This document shows, in pieces, positions 24,013 through 33,103 of a stretch of DNA of 64,000 bases (positions are counted from its first letter, which is position 1; the number at the start of each line of letters is the position of its first letter). The stretch comes from Flavobacterium gilvum (GTDB lineage: Bacteria; Bacteroidota; Bacteroidia; Flavobacteriales; Flavobacteriaceae). The position numbers were made by a program, and so were the translations under genes. The stretch is from contig NZ_CP017479.1 of assembly GCF_001761465.1 (NCBI RefSeq), positions 2,232,001-2,296,000 of the forward strand. The letters are read 5' to 3'. The notes beneath the pieces are model-generated. The model did not search any database, was not told the DNA's origin, and saw only the letters and a program-made list of their open reading frames with translations.

Positions 24013-24672
24013 ATGATTGATTTGGATTACCTCGATTATCTTGAAGGTTTTTTGACAGAAAGCAGAAAAGAAAATTTTTTGAAAGTATTAAAAACCAGAA
24101 CCAAACATTTTACGGTTGCTGTTGAAGATGTTTTTCAGATGCATAATGCGAGTGCGGTGATGCGCAGTTGCGAGGTTTTTGGTATTCAGGAATTGCATGT
24201 TATCGAGGAACGATTTGGAAAAAGAATTGATAAGGAAATTGCAATGGGCGCTCAGAAATGGGTTGATATTTCTGCCTACGATTCTGCGTCCAATTGTATT
24301 GATACATTAAAAAGTAGAGGATACCAAATTATAGCAACAACACCTCATACAGATGATTGTTTGCTTGAAGATTTTGATATTTCGAAACCAAGTGCTTTGT
24401 TTTTTGGTACGGAAAGAGAGGGATTGTCTGAAGAGATTATCGAGAAAGCAGATGGTTTTCTTAAAATTCCGATGGTGGGTTTTACTGAGAGTTTGAATAT
24501 CTCTGTTTCGGCGGCTATTGTTATTCAGAACTTGACCAATCGTTTGCGTAATTCGAATGCCGCTTGGCAGTTGACGGAAGAAGAGATTTTGGAGAAGCGA
24601 CTGGATTGGGCAAAGAAATCGATTAAAGATATTAAGAGGATAGAAGAACGGTATTATAGTGGTGTTGAGTAG
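24013..24672 (+). CDS. trmH: tRNA/rRNA 2'-O-methyltransferase of the SpoU/TrmH family
   Basis: 219 residues. SPOUT motifs are in order: motif 1 VFQMHNASAVMRSCEVFG with the conserved Asn and Arg (about 43-60), motif 2 ALFFGTEREGLS (about 130-141) and motif 3 IPMVGFTESLNISVSAAIVI (about 153-172), which form the knotted SAM-binding site. Order and C-terminal extension fit TrmH, which makes Gm18 in tRNA; other SpoU members cannot be fully excluded. It is a single gene with its own promoter. A Flavo-1-like RNA element follows on the same strand. Confidence 0.8.
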   Translation: MIDLDYLDYLEGFLTESRKENFLKVLKTRTKHFTVAVEDVFQMHNASAVMRSCEVFGIQELHVIEERFGKRIDKEIAMGAQKWVDISAYDSASNCIDTLKSRGYQIIATTPHTDDCLLEDFDISKPSALFFGTEREGLSEEIIEKADGFLKIPMVGFTESLNISVSAAIVIQNLTNRLRNSNAAWQLTEEEILEKRLDWAKKSIKDIKRIEERYYSGVE

Positions 24673-24702
24673 TTTTTACTAAAGCTGTTGTAATGCAGAA
24701 AC

Positions 24703-24820
24703 GCCGCGTGAAGGATAGGAGCAAGTTACCGAAGTAACGCGGATAGCCTGACAGCATAAAGGAAAGGAGCCGAATCACCAGTGCGATGATTTGGCTCCTT
24801 TTCTTTATGGTGGCACGCCC
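24703..24820 (+). ncRNA. Flavo-1-like structured RNA element, copy 1
   Basis: A closing stem GCGTG/CACGC (24706-24710 with 24814-24818) encloses a small hairpin GTTAC-CGAA-GTAAC, the conserved run GTAACGCGGATAGC, and a long variable hairpin (CATAAAGGAAAGGAGCC with its near complement, 24755-24809). The layout and conserved words match copy 2 at 41481-41594, while the long hairpin differs in sequence but not in form. From memory this resembles the Rfam Flavo-1 class; it was not searched. It lies 30 bp after the TrmH-type stop. Confidence 0.6.
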
Positions 24821-24835
24821 AAGTGATTTTGGAAG

Positions 24836-25603
24836 TTATTTCTTCTTCAAAATTTTGTATTGTTCGTAACAGCTACTTAATGCATCCATGATCTGAAGGT
24901 CATTCGCTGTTTTGATAAAGGCTTCGGAATAGCTACAGCGTCCTAATATTTCTCCAATTTCGTCTTGGGAAACTCCTAATAATAACGAAATGGTTTCTCT
25001 GTCGTATTTGGTTTCCAAAAGGTTTCTTACGGTGTCATCCTTTCGCATTTCCCTGAGTTTCTTGAGTTGCTGGGTTTTTTTGCTAAAGACATTATAAAGC
25101 AAGTCGGCGGGGTTGAATATGGAACCCAATACTTTTCCGAAGGCTTCCGGGGCGTATTGTCCCGCTTCGTATCCTTGTCCTAAACCTGAAATATTATAAC
25201 GGAAATCTTCTTTTATCGGAATCAATTTCGAATCGATTTCTAGGTAACCTGTTAGATAGTAAGGACTTACAACTACTTCTTTTAGTGAGATTGCTTTTTG
25301 GGTAAGTTGTATGGTTGTTTTTTTGTTTTTGACCCAGTCATTGGTAACGCGTACACGCAAAGATTCGTAACCAAGAAGGGTTATGTGTAAGGTGTCGCTT
25401 TGGGTAACGGCGAGTTCAAAATTACCTTTGTCGTCGGTAGTGGTTCCCGTAACTTGATTGATGTTGATGATATTTACGTTAGCCAATGGGGAGCCGGTGT
25501 TGTCGCTGATAATGGTACCAGAGATTTTTGTTGGGGTTTCGGCAGTTTGGGCTACTGTACTTATTGAGGTAATTATAAATAAAAAAACTACAAAATATTT
25601 CAT
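24836..25603 (-). CDS. Secreted protein with carboxypeptidase-D regulatory-like domain
   Basis: 255 residues. Signal peptide (about 1-18, ending VAQT). Residues 25-105 form the CarboxypepD_reg beta-sandwich: ISGTIISDNTGSPLANVNI, then TTTDDKGNFEL, then LHITLLGYE, then KEVVVSPYYLTG, as at the N-terminus of TonB-dependent receptors. Here no plug or barrel follows; instead there is a helical C-terminal domain of about 130 residues. It is probably periplasmic or outer-membrane associated. Function is unknown. It is a single gene converging on the Flavo-1-like element. Confidence 0.75.
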   Translation of the reverse strand: MKYFVVFLFIITSISTVAQTAETPTKISGTIISDNTGSPLANVNIININQVTGTTTDDKGNFELAVTQSDTLHITLLGYESLRVRVTNDWVKNKKTTIQLTQKAISLKEVVVSPYYLTGYLEIDSKLIPIKEDFRYNISGLGQGYEAGQYAPEAFGKVLGSIFNPADLLYNVFSKKTQQLKKLREMRKDDTVRNLLETKYDRETISLLLGVSQDEIGEILGRCSYSEAFIKTANDLQIMDALSSCYEQYKILKKK

Positions 25604-25749
25604 AAACAGGTTTAAAACTTTAAAAGTAGTAAAACGGGATTAAATATTTTGTAGTTCTTTTATAATTATAAGAAAATTAACAGTAGATATAAAAATTCAG
25701 ATCAAAATTCAAAAATCTGCAGTCTAAAATCTAAAGTCTGAAATCTTTC

Positions 25750-27642
25750 TTAATCTCTTCTTGGTCTTCTTGGTCTTGATGAATCACCAAAGCCTTCAGA
25801 ACGTCTTGGAGCTCTATCAGAAGAACCTTCTCTTCTTGGAGCAGAACTTCTTTCACCTCTTGAACTAGAAGAGTTTTCTCTTGGACCTCTTTCACTTCTG
25901 AAACCACCTTCACGTCCACCTTCGCGTCTTGGAGCAAAGCTTCCTTCTCTTCTTGGAGCTGAACTTCTTCCGCCAAAACCACCACCAGAATTTCTTCCGT
26001 TATGGTCGCGTCTTCCACCACCGTCATTTTTGGAGATTTCAACATTGATACGACGTCCTTCTAATTGTACGTTGTTCAATATATCCATTACTTTGTCAGT
26101 GTGTTCTGCATCTGTGTTGAAGAAAGAGAAACCTTCTTTTACATCTACTTTGAATACATCGTCACGACCAAGGTCTAAGGTTTCTTTTAGATAATCTTTT
26201 AATGTCATCCAGTCAAAATTGTCTCTTGAACCAATGTTTACAAAGTATCTTGTAGCGCCACCGTTGTTGTTTTCTCTAGGTTCTCTGTCGCCTCTTTCGC
26301 GTCTGTCTGAACCAGAAGATTGAGAAGAAAGGTCTCTGTTTTTCTTGTAGTAAGCAATAAAACGGTTGAATTCTACCGATACCATTTTCTTGATCAATTC
26401 TTCTTTTGACAAACCTTCCAATACATCATTGATCGCCGGTAAGTAGTTGTCAATTTCGTGATCTACTTCGGTATCTTTAATTTTATTGGCTAAGTGCAAT
26501 AATTGGATTTCGCAGATTTCGATTCCAGATGGAATTGTTTTTTCTTCGAATTTTTGTTTGATGATTCTTTCGATAGAAGAAATCTTGCGCAATTCACTTT
26601 TGGTTACAATAACGATAGAAGTACCTAGTTTCCCAGCACGTCCTGTACGTCCAGAACGGTGATTGTACGTTTCGATTTCGTCTGGTAATTGGTAGTTTAC
26701 TACGTGAGTTACATTGTCAACGTCGATTCCACGAGCGGCAACATCTGTAGCAACAAGCATTTGGATTTGACGACCTCTAAAAGATTTCATAACCCCGTCA
26801 CGTTGCGCTTGGGACAAATCTCCGTGTAAGGCAGCAGCGTTGTATCCGTCTTCAATTAATTTTTCGGCAATTGCCTGAGTATCACGTTTTGTTCTACAAA
26901 AAACTACTGAGAAAATATCCGGATTGGCATCGGCTAAACGTTTCAATGCTTCGTAACGATCACGTGCATTTACTAAATAAAACTCGTGAGAAACCGTCGC
27001 CGATCCTGAGTTTTTAGTTCCAACGGTAATTTCTAATGGTTCTGACATGAATTGTTTTGCAATTCTGGCAACTTCAGCAGGCATTGTAGCTGAGAACAAC
27101 CATGTGCTTTTTTCGTCTGGAGTATCTGATAAAATAGAGCAGATATCTTCATAAAATCCCATATTCAACATTTCGTCAGCCTCATCAAGAACACAATAAT
27201 CTATGTTTTTAATGTTTACCAATCCTCTGTTAATCATGTCTTGCATTCTCCCCGGAGTAGCCACAATAATTTGTGCTCCTCTCTTTATTTCTCTAGCCTG
27301 TTCTGTTATACTAGCCCCGCCGTAAACTGCTACCACATTAATACCTTTTTCGTATTTAGAGTAGTTTTTAAGTTCGTTGGTAATCTGTAAACAAAGTTCG
27401 CGTGTTGGCGATAAAACTAATGCTTGTGTATTCCTGTTGTCGGCATCAATTTTTTGGATAAGTGGAAAACCGAAAGCTGCCGTTTTCCCTGTCCCTGTCT
27501 GAGCCAACGCAACCATATCTGTGTCTTTTTCCAATAATAGGGGAATCGCCTTTTCCTGTACCTCTGACGGATTTTCAAATCCTAGATCTAAAATCGCCTT
27601 CAGTAACGATTCATTCAATCCTAATTGTTCAAATTTATTCAT
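25750..27642 (-). CDS. DEAD-box RNA helicase with DbpA-like domain and RG-rich tail
   Basis: 630 residues from ATG 27642; the promoter element lies just upstream. Helicase motifs: Q motif, AQTGTGKTAAFGF (I), SPTRELCLQ (Ia), ATPGRMQD (Ib), DEADEMLNMGF (II), SAT (III), RGIDVDNVTHV (V), HRSGRTGRAG (VI). Residues about 470-550 form a DbpA-type RNA-binding domain (RYFVNIGSRDNFDW, then VFKVDVKEGFSFF), followed by an Arg/Gly/Ser-rich tail to the end. It is probably a cold-shock or ribosome-assembly helicase of the DeaD/CshA type. The tail's DNA is a degenerate repeat. Confidence 0.9.
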   Translation of the reverse strand: MNKFEQLGLNESLLKAILDLGFENPSEVQEKAIPLLLEKDTDMVALAQTGTGKTAAFGFPLIQKIDADNRNTQALVLSPTRELCLQITNELKNYSKYEKGINVVAVYGGASITEQAREIKRGAQIIVATPGRMQDMINRGLVNIKNIDYCVLDEADEMLNMGFYEDICSILSDTPDEKSTWLFSATMPAEVARIAKQFMSEPLEITVGTKNSGSATVSHEFYLVNARDRYEALKRLADANPDIFSVVFCRTKRDTQAIAEKLIEDGYNAAALHGDLSQAQRDGVMKSFRGRQIQMLVATDVAARGIDVDNVTHVVNYQLPDEIETYNHRSGRTGRAGKLGTSIVIVTKSELRKISSIERIIKQKFEEKTIPSGIEICEIQLLHLANKIKDTEVDHEIDNYLPAINDVLEGLSKEELIKKMVSVEFNRFIAYYKKNRDLSSQSSGSDRRERGDREPRENNNGGATRYFVNIGSRDNFDWMTLKDYLKETLDLGRDDVFKVDVKEGFSFFNTDAEHTDKVMDILNNVQLEGRRINVEISKNDGGGRRDHNGRNSGGGFGGRSSAPRREGSFAPRREGGREGGFRSERGPRENSSSSRGERSSAPRREGSSDRAPRRSEGFGDSSRPRRPRRD

Positions 27643-27663
27643 ATATGTTTTTAAAATTTGGTG

Positions 27664-27671
27664 CAAAATTA
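27664..27671 (-). promoter_or_regulatory. -7 element TAATTTTG for the DEAD-box helicase gene
   Basis: It matches TAnnTTTG on the minus strand and ends 21 bp before ATG 27642. Confidence 0.65.
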
Positions 27672-27990
27672 CTCTTTATAATTCATAAAAACTAATGCTA
27701 TTTTAAGAATTAGGTTTTTATTATGTTTTGAAAATCAGTTTATTACAAAACAATTTTAACTTTTTTAATTTTATTTTTGGTATTTTATGTGAAATTATGG
27801 CGAGTTTGAGAAGTTTTTGTTAAAAAACAGGTCTTAAAAACTGTGTTTAAGTTGGATAGATTTTAGTTGAAAATAATTTTAAGTTGCTGAAAATGTTTTT
27901 CATCTCTTTTTTGGACCATTTTGTCTTTATTTTATCATTTATTTAAGAATGATATTTGCAAAATGCTCCCAAGATTCGATATTGATTTAT
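27672..27990. other. Divergent intergenic region, nothing recognised
   Basis: About 320 bp of AT-rich DNA between the promoters of the DEAD-box and DUF4834 genes. I see no reading frame, strong hairpin or repeat. It may hold cold-shock leader or regulator sites that cannot be recognised by eye. Confidence 0.5.
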
Positions 27991-27998
27991 TAATTTTG
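27991..27998 (+). promoter_or_regulatory. -7 element TAATTTTG for the DUF4834 gene
   Basis: It matches TAnnTTTG and ends 19 bp before ATG 28018. Confidence 0.6.
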
Positions 27999-28017
27999 CT
28001 TAAAAATTATTAAGATT

Positions 28018-28302
28018 ATGCAAGCAGCCTCTTTTTCGGGTTTTATAGAAATGGTATTCTTTATGATAGCCTTCTATTATATTTTTAAATTTTTGGCTCG
28101 ATTGTTTTTGCCTTTATTAGTAAAAAAGGTAGTGGAAAAAGCTGGGCAAAATTTTCAGCAACAGCAGCAACAATACCAACAGCAAACCTCTTGGAGAAAA
28201 ACAACCAGTAATGACGAAATCATAATTGATACCGCAAATAGTAAAAATCCCCGCGAAACCAAAAAAGTGGGAGACTATGTAGATTATGAAGAGATTGAAT
28301 AA
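28018..28302 (+). CDS. DUF4834 family small membrane protein
   Basis: 94 residues: one hydrophobic segment (FIEMVFFMIAFYYIFKFLARLFLPLLV, about 9-35, read in two parts) followed by a Gln-rich linker and an acidic C-terminus (VGDYVDYEEIE). In Bacteroidota this family commonly precedes the YfhO-family gene, as it does here with a 243-bp gap on the same strand. Function is unknown; inner-membrane anchoring is inferred. Confidence 0.8.
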   Translation: MQAASFSGFIEMVFFMIAFYYIFKFLARLFLPLLVKKVVEKAGQNFQQQQQQYQQQTSWRKTTSNDEIIIDTANSKNPRETKKVGDYVDYEEIE

Positions 28303-28309
28303 TATTTAA

Positions 28310-28541
28310 GATTTTTGATTTGTGATTAACGATTTTAGATTTCTGATTTTTGATTTTGTGTTTCAAAAGAAAAAATTAATGCTATTGCTTAATCTAAAAT
28401 CATTAATATTGTTTATTAAAAATCACTGTCGAACATTCGGTGCTCAAATCTGAAATCTAAAATCGTTAATCAAAAATCTAAAATCATTATTATTTAGAGT
28501 TTTAGTCTGAAATCATAAAACATTAATCAAAAATCAAAAAT
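28310..28541. repeat. Word-repeat inverted element (words GATTTTTGATT / AATCAAAAATC)
   Basis: The left arm repeats GATTTTTGATT/GATTTTAGATT words (28310-28358). The right arm repeats AAAATC/AATCAAAAATC words (28446-28541). It fills the gap between DUF4834 and yfhO. The same words occur singly at 45385-45423 and 51937-51965. Confidence 0.6.
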
Positions 28542-28545
28542 ATTG

Positions 28546-30966
28546 ATGAAGCAACTTCAAAAGTTCTTTCCGCACGCATTGGCTATACTTGGATTTGTCC
28601 TTGTTTCTACACTTTATTTCTTTCCAGTTTTGCAGGGAAAACAAATTTTTCAATCGGATATTGCCCAATATACGGGAATGGCCAAAGAGCAAAATGATTT
28701 TAGAGCAACTCACCACGAGGAGCCATATTGGACAAATTCGGCTTTTGGAGGAATGCCAACCTATCAGTTAGGAGCAAAGTATCCACACGATTATGTTGGT
28801 GCCATCGATGATGTTTTACGTTTTTTACCACGTCCGGCGGATTATCTATTCCTATATTTTCTAAGTTTTTATGTTTTGATGCTGGTTTTAAAAACCGATC
28901 CGCTTAAAGCCTTTTTTGGAGCTGTGGCCTTTGGTTTTTCAACCTATTTAATTATAATATTAGGAGTTGGACATAATGCCAAGGCGCATGCTATTGCTTA
29001 TATGCCAATGGTTGTTGCCGGTTTTATAATGGTTTTTCAGCGGAGATATATTGTGGGTGGTTTGCTCACGATGTTTGCCGTGGCATTGGAGGTCAATGCA
29101 AATCACTTTCAGATGACCTTTTATTTATTGATATTGCTCTTGATTCTTTCCGGTTATTTTATTTATGAAGGAATAAAATCCAAAGAATACAAAGCTTTAT
29201 TATGTTCCATCGGGACACTCGTTGGGGTAGGAATTATTGCTATTGGTACTAATGCGACCAATTTGTTGGCAACAGTGGAGTATGCTAAATACAGTACTCG
29301 TGGTACGAGCGATTTGAGTTTTAATCCCGATGGGTCTAAAAAAACAACCAATTTAGGAATGACCTATGATTATATAACGGAATATAGTTATGGTATCGCC
29401 GAAAGTTTCAATCTTATTGCGCCTCGATTATTTGGTGGTTCCAATAATGAAAAAATTGGAACAGACAGTAGTATGTATGAGTTCATGATATCACAAGGTG
29501 TGCCAGAATCGCAAGCTGCTGATTCTGTGACTGCAATGCCAACCTATTGGGGAGATCAGCCTATCGTGTCGGCACCTGCTTATATAGGAGCTGTAGTTTT
29601 CTTTTTGGGAATTTTGGCTTTATTTATTGATGAGAGAAAAATAAAATACGCATTCCTTGGGGGAGCAATTCTGACATTAATGTTGTCTTGGGGGAAAAAC
29701 TTTCCGGCGCTGACTAATTTTTGCATTGACCATATCCCAATGTACAATAAGTTTAGAGCGGTTTCCTCTATTCAGGTTATTTTGGAATTGTGTTTTCCTG
29801 TGTTGGCAATTATGGGCTTGCAATCTTTTTTCAAATTGGAAAAAGAAAAACAATTAAAACCATTGTTGCAATCGGGAGCTGTAGGTTTAGGATTGATTAT
29901 CGTTTTGTTTTTATGCAAAAGTATGTTCAATTTTTCGGGAGCGAGTGACAGTTATCTGATACAAAGTTACGGGCCAAGTTTTGTTGATGCGCTTAAAGCT
30001 GATAGAAAATCATTGTACAGTGCCGATTTATTGCGTTCTGGATTTTTTATTCTTATTTCAGCTGGGACTTTGTGGTTGTTTATCAAAAATAGAATTGCCC
30101 AAAATACTGCTATTATTCTGGTTGGTTTATTTATGGTTTCCGATTTGTTTTTTGTTGATAAAAATTATGTATCCAACAAAGATTTTATAAGCGCCAGAGA
30201 AGTTGAAGTGCCTTTTCAGGAAACACCTGCGGATGCCAAAATTCTTGAAGATCCAACTAATTACCGTGTGTTTGACATTCAGGGATTGATGCAGGCCAGA
30301 ACATCTTATTTCCATAAAGCGATTGGTGGTTATAGCGCTGTAAAACCGCAAAGAATGCAACAGTTGTTTGATTATCAGATTGCCAAAAATAATTTGGAAA
30401 TTCTGAATATGCTGAATGTTAAATATGTGATTCAAACCGATAAAGAAGGTAAAGAATACCCAATTATCAATCCTGATCATAATGGAAATGCTTGGTTTGT
30501 GGATCAGGTTTTGCCTGTGAATAATTCTGATGGTGAGATGAAAGCATTGGATAAATTCAATTCCAAAAAAGTGGCTGTAATCAATGTTAATGATTTTTCT
30601 GAAATTAAGAATAAGGCTTTCGCCAAAGACAGTTCTGCCACAATAACTTTGGATTCCTACTTGCCAAATGATTTGAAATACACATCAAATAATTCAAAAG
30701 AAGGTTTGGCAGTTTTCTCTGAGATGTATTACGAAAAAGGTTGGAAAGCTTTAATAGACGGAAGAGAAACTTCAATCATAAGAGCCGATTATGCTTTGAG
30801 AGCAATAGCGGTTCCACCAGGAAAACATTCAATAGAATTCAAATTTGAGCCTCAGGTTGTAAAAACGGGAAGCACCATCACGCTTGTTAGTTGTGTTGGG
30901 ATGTTGTTTTTATTGGTAGGGGGAATTTACTTTGAGAGAAAGAAACAAGTGGGTGACAAACGATAA
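28546..30966 (+). CDS. YfhO family multi-spanning membrane protein
   Basis: 806 residues from ATG 28546 (a TTG three bases upstream is less likely). About a dozen membrane helices (first at about 8-27, the last at about 775-795) with large periplasmic loops; a soluble region (about 555-770) lies near the C-terminus and contains NYRVFDIQGLMQARTSYFHK and YEKGWKALIDGRE. The family is related to GT-C/YfhO proteins tied to lipoteichoic acid or cell-envelope glycosylation in Firmicutes; the substrate here is unknown. A glycosyltransferase and flippase follow after a two-gene interruption, suggesting an envelope-glycan context. Confidence 0.85.
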   Translation: MKQLQKFFPHALAILGFVLVSTLYFFPVLQGKQIFQSDIAQYTGMAKEQNDFRATHHEEPYWTNSAFGGMPTYQLGAKYPHDYVGAIDDVLRFLPRPADYLFLYFLSFYVLMLVLKTDPLKAFFGAVAFGFSTYLIIILGVGHNAKAHAIAYMPMVVAGFIMVFQRRYIVGGLLTMFAVALEVNANHFQMTFYLLILLLILSGYFIYEGIKSKEYKALLCSIGTLVGVGIIAIGTNATNLLATVEYAKYSTRGTSDLSFNPDGSKKTTNLGMTYDYITEYSYGIAESFNLIAPRLFGGSNNEKIGTDSSMYEFMISQGVPESQAADSVTAMPTYWGDQPIVSAPAYIGAVVFFLGILALFIDERKIKYAFLGGAILTLMLSWGKNFPALTNFCIDHIPMYNKFRAVSSIQVILELCFPVLAIMGLQSFFKLEKEKQLKPLLQSGAVGLGLIIVLFLCKSMFNFSGASDSYLIQSYGPSFVDALKADRKSLYSADLLRSGFFILISAGTLWLFIKNRIAQNTAIILVGLFMVSDLFFVDKNYVSNKDFISAREVEVPFQETPADAKILEDPTNYRVFDIQGLMQARTSYFHKAIGGYSAVKPQRMQQLFDYQIAKNNLEILNMLNVKYVIQTDKEGKEYPIINPDHNGNAWFVDQVLPVNNSDGEMKALDKFNSKKVAVINVNDFSEIKNKAFAKDSSATITLDSYLPNDLKYTSNNSKEGLAVFSEMYYEKGWKALIDGRETSIIRADYALRAIAVPPGKHSIEFKFEPQVVKTGSTITLVSCVGMLFLLVGGIYFERKKQVGDKR

Positions 30967-30986
30967 GTTTTGGAAGTATTATTTTG

Positions 30987-30994
30987 TAACTTTG
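30987..30994 (+). promoter_or_regulatory. -7 element TAACTTTG for the small gene/nucleotidyltransferase pair
   Basis: It matches TAnnTTTG just after the yfhO stop and 33 bp before ATG 31028, so the pair can be transcribed on its own. Confidence 0.6.
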
Positions 30995-31027
30995 TTTATG
31001 TTTTTTTGTAAATATAAAGAGAAAGTA

Positions 31028-31195
31028 ATGAAAAAAAGTATTTTAAATCACGGTTCTCCTGAAGTTTTAGAAGCGAAAAGAATAGCCGAAATTAAGTCAC
31101 TTTCTTATGTTGAGAGATTAGAGCGATTATTCGCAATTATTGAGGTTTCCTATATGATGAGAAATGTTGCCAAAACTCAAAACAATAAAAAATGA
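31028..31195 (+). CDS. 55-aa partner protein of the nucleotidyltransferase
   Basis: Start is ATG 31028, downstream of the promoter; a longer in-frame start at 30932 would lie inside yfhO and upstream of the promoter. The protein is mostly helical and charged (PEVLEAKRIAEIKSLSYVER, then LERLFAIIEVSYMM), with no known motif. Its stop overlaps the ATG of the nucleotidyltransferase (ATGA, 4 bp), so translation is coupled. The arrangement of a small helical protein directly before a minimal nucleotidyltransferase resembles a toxin-antitoxin module, but this is inference. Confidence 0.65.
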   Translation: MKKSILNHGSPEVLEAKRIAEIKSLSYVERLERLFAIIEVSYMMRNVAKTQNNKK

Positions 31196-31656
31196 ACCAG
31201 CAAATAATTGATATTTGGAAATATTTTTTTCAATATAATGTCAAATACATTACAGTTGGTGGTTTTGCAGTAAATTTATACGGATATAATAGAAATACAG
31301 GAGATATTGATATTTATATTGAAGATAGTGCCGAAAATAGAATTAATCTCAGGAATGCTTTTGTTGAAATTGGTTTAGGAGATTTTGAATCTATTGAAAC
31401 AATGCAATTTATTCCCGGGTGGACGGATTTTACTTTGGATTATGGGTTGAGATTAGATATTATGTCTAGTGTGAAAGGTTTGGAAGACAAACCATTTCAG
31501 GAGTTATTCGATGCTGCTAAAATTGTTATGGTTGGTGATGTTCCTGTAAAATTTATTGATTACGATAATTTGATTATTGCAAAGAGAGCGACAAACAGAC
31601 CAAAGGATATTTTGGACATCGAAGAACTCGAAAGATTGAATAATGAAAATACATAA
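31192..31656 (+). CDS. Minimal nucleotidyltransferase (DUF6036/MNT-like)
   Basis: 154 residues. Pol-beta-type nucleotidyltransferase motifs: GGFAVNLYG (about 20-28), GDIDIYI with the two metal-binding Asp residues (about 34-40) and a third acidic residue in LRLDIM (about 88-93). The C-terminal helix contains AKRATNRPKDILDIEEL, which in DUF6036/AbiEii-like proteins contacts the substrate. It would transfer a nucleotide to protein, RNA or a small molecule; the target is unknown. Translation is coupled to the 55-residue gene upstream. Confidence 0.8.
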   Translation: MNQQIIDIWKYFFQYNVKYITVGGFAVNLYGYNRNTGDIDIYIEDSAENRINLRNAFVEIGLGDFESIETMQFIPGWTDFTLDYGLRLDIMSSVKGLEDKPFQELFDAAKIVMVGDVPVKFIDYDNLIIAKRATNRPKDILDIEELERLNNENT

Positions 31657-31770
31657 TTTTAAAAATGAATTTAGGATTGTAGGTTTTGAAATTGTTTTTT
31701 GTAGAAAAAAAATTAATTTGAATGCCTTTGGTAGTAACATTTTTAAACAATCCTAATTCATAAAATAGTT

Positions 31771-33063
31771 TTGAATACAAAAAAAATCCTAATCATAACT
31801 TATTATTGGCCGCCGGCAGGAGGACCAGGTGTTCAGCGTTGGCTGAAGTTTGTCAAATATTTACCGGATTTTGATATTCAGCCAATAGTTTATATTCCTG
31901 AGAATCCAACCTATCCGATAGTTGATGCAAATTTAGTAGAGGAAGTTTCGGATAAGGCAATTATTTTAAAAAATAAAATATTCGAACCCTATCAACTGGC
32001 TTCTGTTTTTTCTAAAAATAAAACCAAAAAAATCAGTTCGGGGATTATTCCAAATAAAAAGAAACAAACCTTTCTGGAAAAAGTATTATTATGGATTCGT
32101 GGTAACTTGTTTATTCCAGATGCCAGAGTTTATTGGGTAAAACCATCTGTCGCTTATTTGGAAAAATACATAAAAGAAAATAATATTGATACGATAATCA
32201 CTTCCGGGCCGCCACATAGTTTGCATTTGATTGGGTTGGTTTTAAAACAAAAATTGAAAGTAACTTGGTTTGCTGATTTTCGTGATCCTTGGACAACAAT
32301 AGGTTATCATAAATCATTACGGTTATCTACCAGAGCTGAAAGAAAACATAAATCACTTGAATATCGTGTTTTGAACACTGCCGATCAAGTTATTGTTACC
32401 AGTAAAACCACCAAGACTGAATTTGAGGAAATCACGAATAGACCAATAACCGTTATTACCAATGGTTATGATATGGAACCGGCAACAAAAATTGCTTTGG
32501 ATTCCAAATTCAGTCTCGCCCATATCGGTTCGTTCCTTTCTGAAAGAAATCCGGCTATATTATGGGAATCTTTATCGGAACTTTTAAATGAAATTCCTGA
32601 TTTTAAGTCTCATTTGGAACTAAAATTAATTGGTGCTGTCAGTCAGGAAGTTTTGGATGCTATTTCGAAGTTTAGTTTGGATTCTTATCTTAATAATCTT
32701 GGCTATGTTTCTCATTCTGAAGCGGTGGCGCATCAACGAAATTCTCAGGTTTTGTTGCTCATCGAAATAAATTCGGAAGAAACAAAAAGTATAATTCCTG
32801 GAAAATTATTTGAATATATGGTTTCTAATCGCCCAATAATTGCCATTGGCCCAAAAAACTCTGATTTTTCCGAAATCATTACTGAAACGAATACAGGTGT
32901 ATTTTTTGAATATTCGGAGAAAGAAAAATTAAAAAACACCATCTTATCGTATTATAATCAGTTTTTGGAAGGGAAATTACAATCTTATGCAGTAGGTTTG
33001 CAAAAATATTCTAGAAGGAATCTGACCAAAGATTTGGCACATTTAATTAATTCAAAAATTTAA
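31771..33063 (+). CDS. Glycosyltransferase, GT4-like
   Basis: 430 residues from TTG 31771; no ATG or GTG start is available that keeps the typical N-terminus. It begins KKILIITYYWPPAGGPGVQRWLKF, shown here as the GT-B N-terminal strand and Gly-rich loop. The mid part has WFADFRDPW (about 167-175), and the C-terminal domain SFAHIG-like strand, then PGKLFEYMVSNRPI (about 338-351), the donor-binding Glu region of GT4. It transfers a sugar from a nucleotide donor, probably to a lipid-linked or surface glycan. The flippase gene follows 40 bp downstream on the same strand. Confidence 0.83.
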   Translation: MNTKKILIITYYWPPAGGPGVQRWLKFVKYLPDFDIQPIVYIPENPTYPIVDANLVEEVSDKAIILKNKIFEPYQLASVFSKNKTKKISSGIIPNKKKQTFLEKVLLWIRGNLFIPDARVYWVKPSVAYLEKYIKENNIDTIITSGPPHSLHLIGLVLKQKLKVTWFADFRDPWTTIGYHKSLRLSTRAERKHKSLEYRVLNTADQVIVTSKTTKTEFEEITNRPITVITNGYDMEPATKIALDSKFSLAHIGSFLSERNPAILWESLSELLNEIPDFKSHLELKLIGAVSQEVLDAISKFSLDSYLNNLGYVSHSEAVAHQRNSQVLLLIEINSEETKSIIPGKLFEYMVSNRPIIAIGPKNSDFSEIITETNTGVFFEYSEKEKLKNTILSYYNQFLEGKLQSYAVGLQKYSRRNLTKDLAHLINSKI

Positions 33064-33103
33064 GGTATTTCACTTTAAACTTTTTAAACCTTAAACTTTA
33101 TTA

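Noticed and set aside
25731..26045. A 104-codon leftward frame over the 3' end of the DEAD-box gene
   Set aside because: It is a frame shadow of the RG-rich tail: repeated Glu/Val/Leu codons arise from the shifted Arg-Gly repeat.
31028..31656. HEPN-MNT type toxin-antitoxin system
   Set aside because: The partner of the nucleotidyltransferase is only 55 aa and lacks the HEPN Arg-x4-6-His motif, so the pair was reported only as a candidate of another type.
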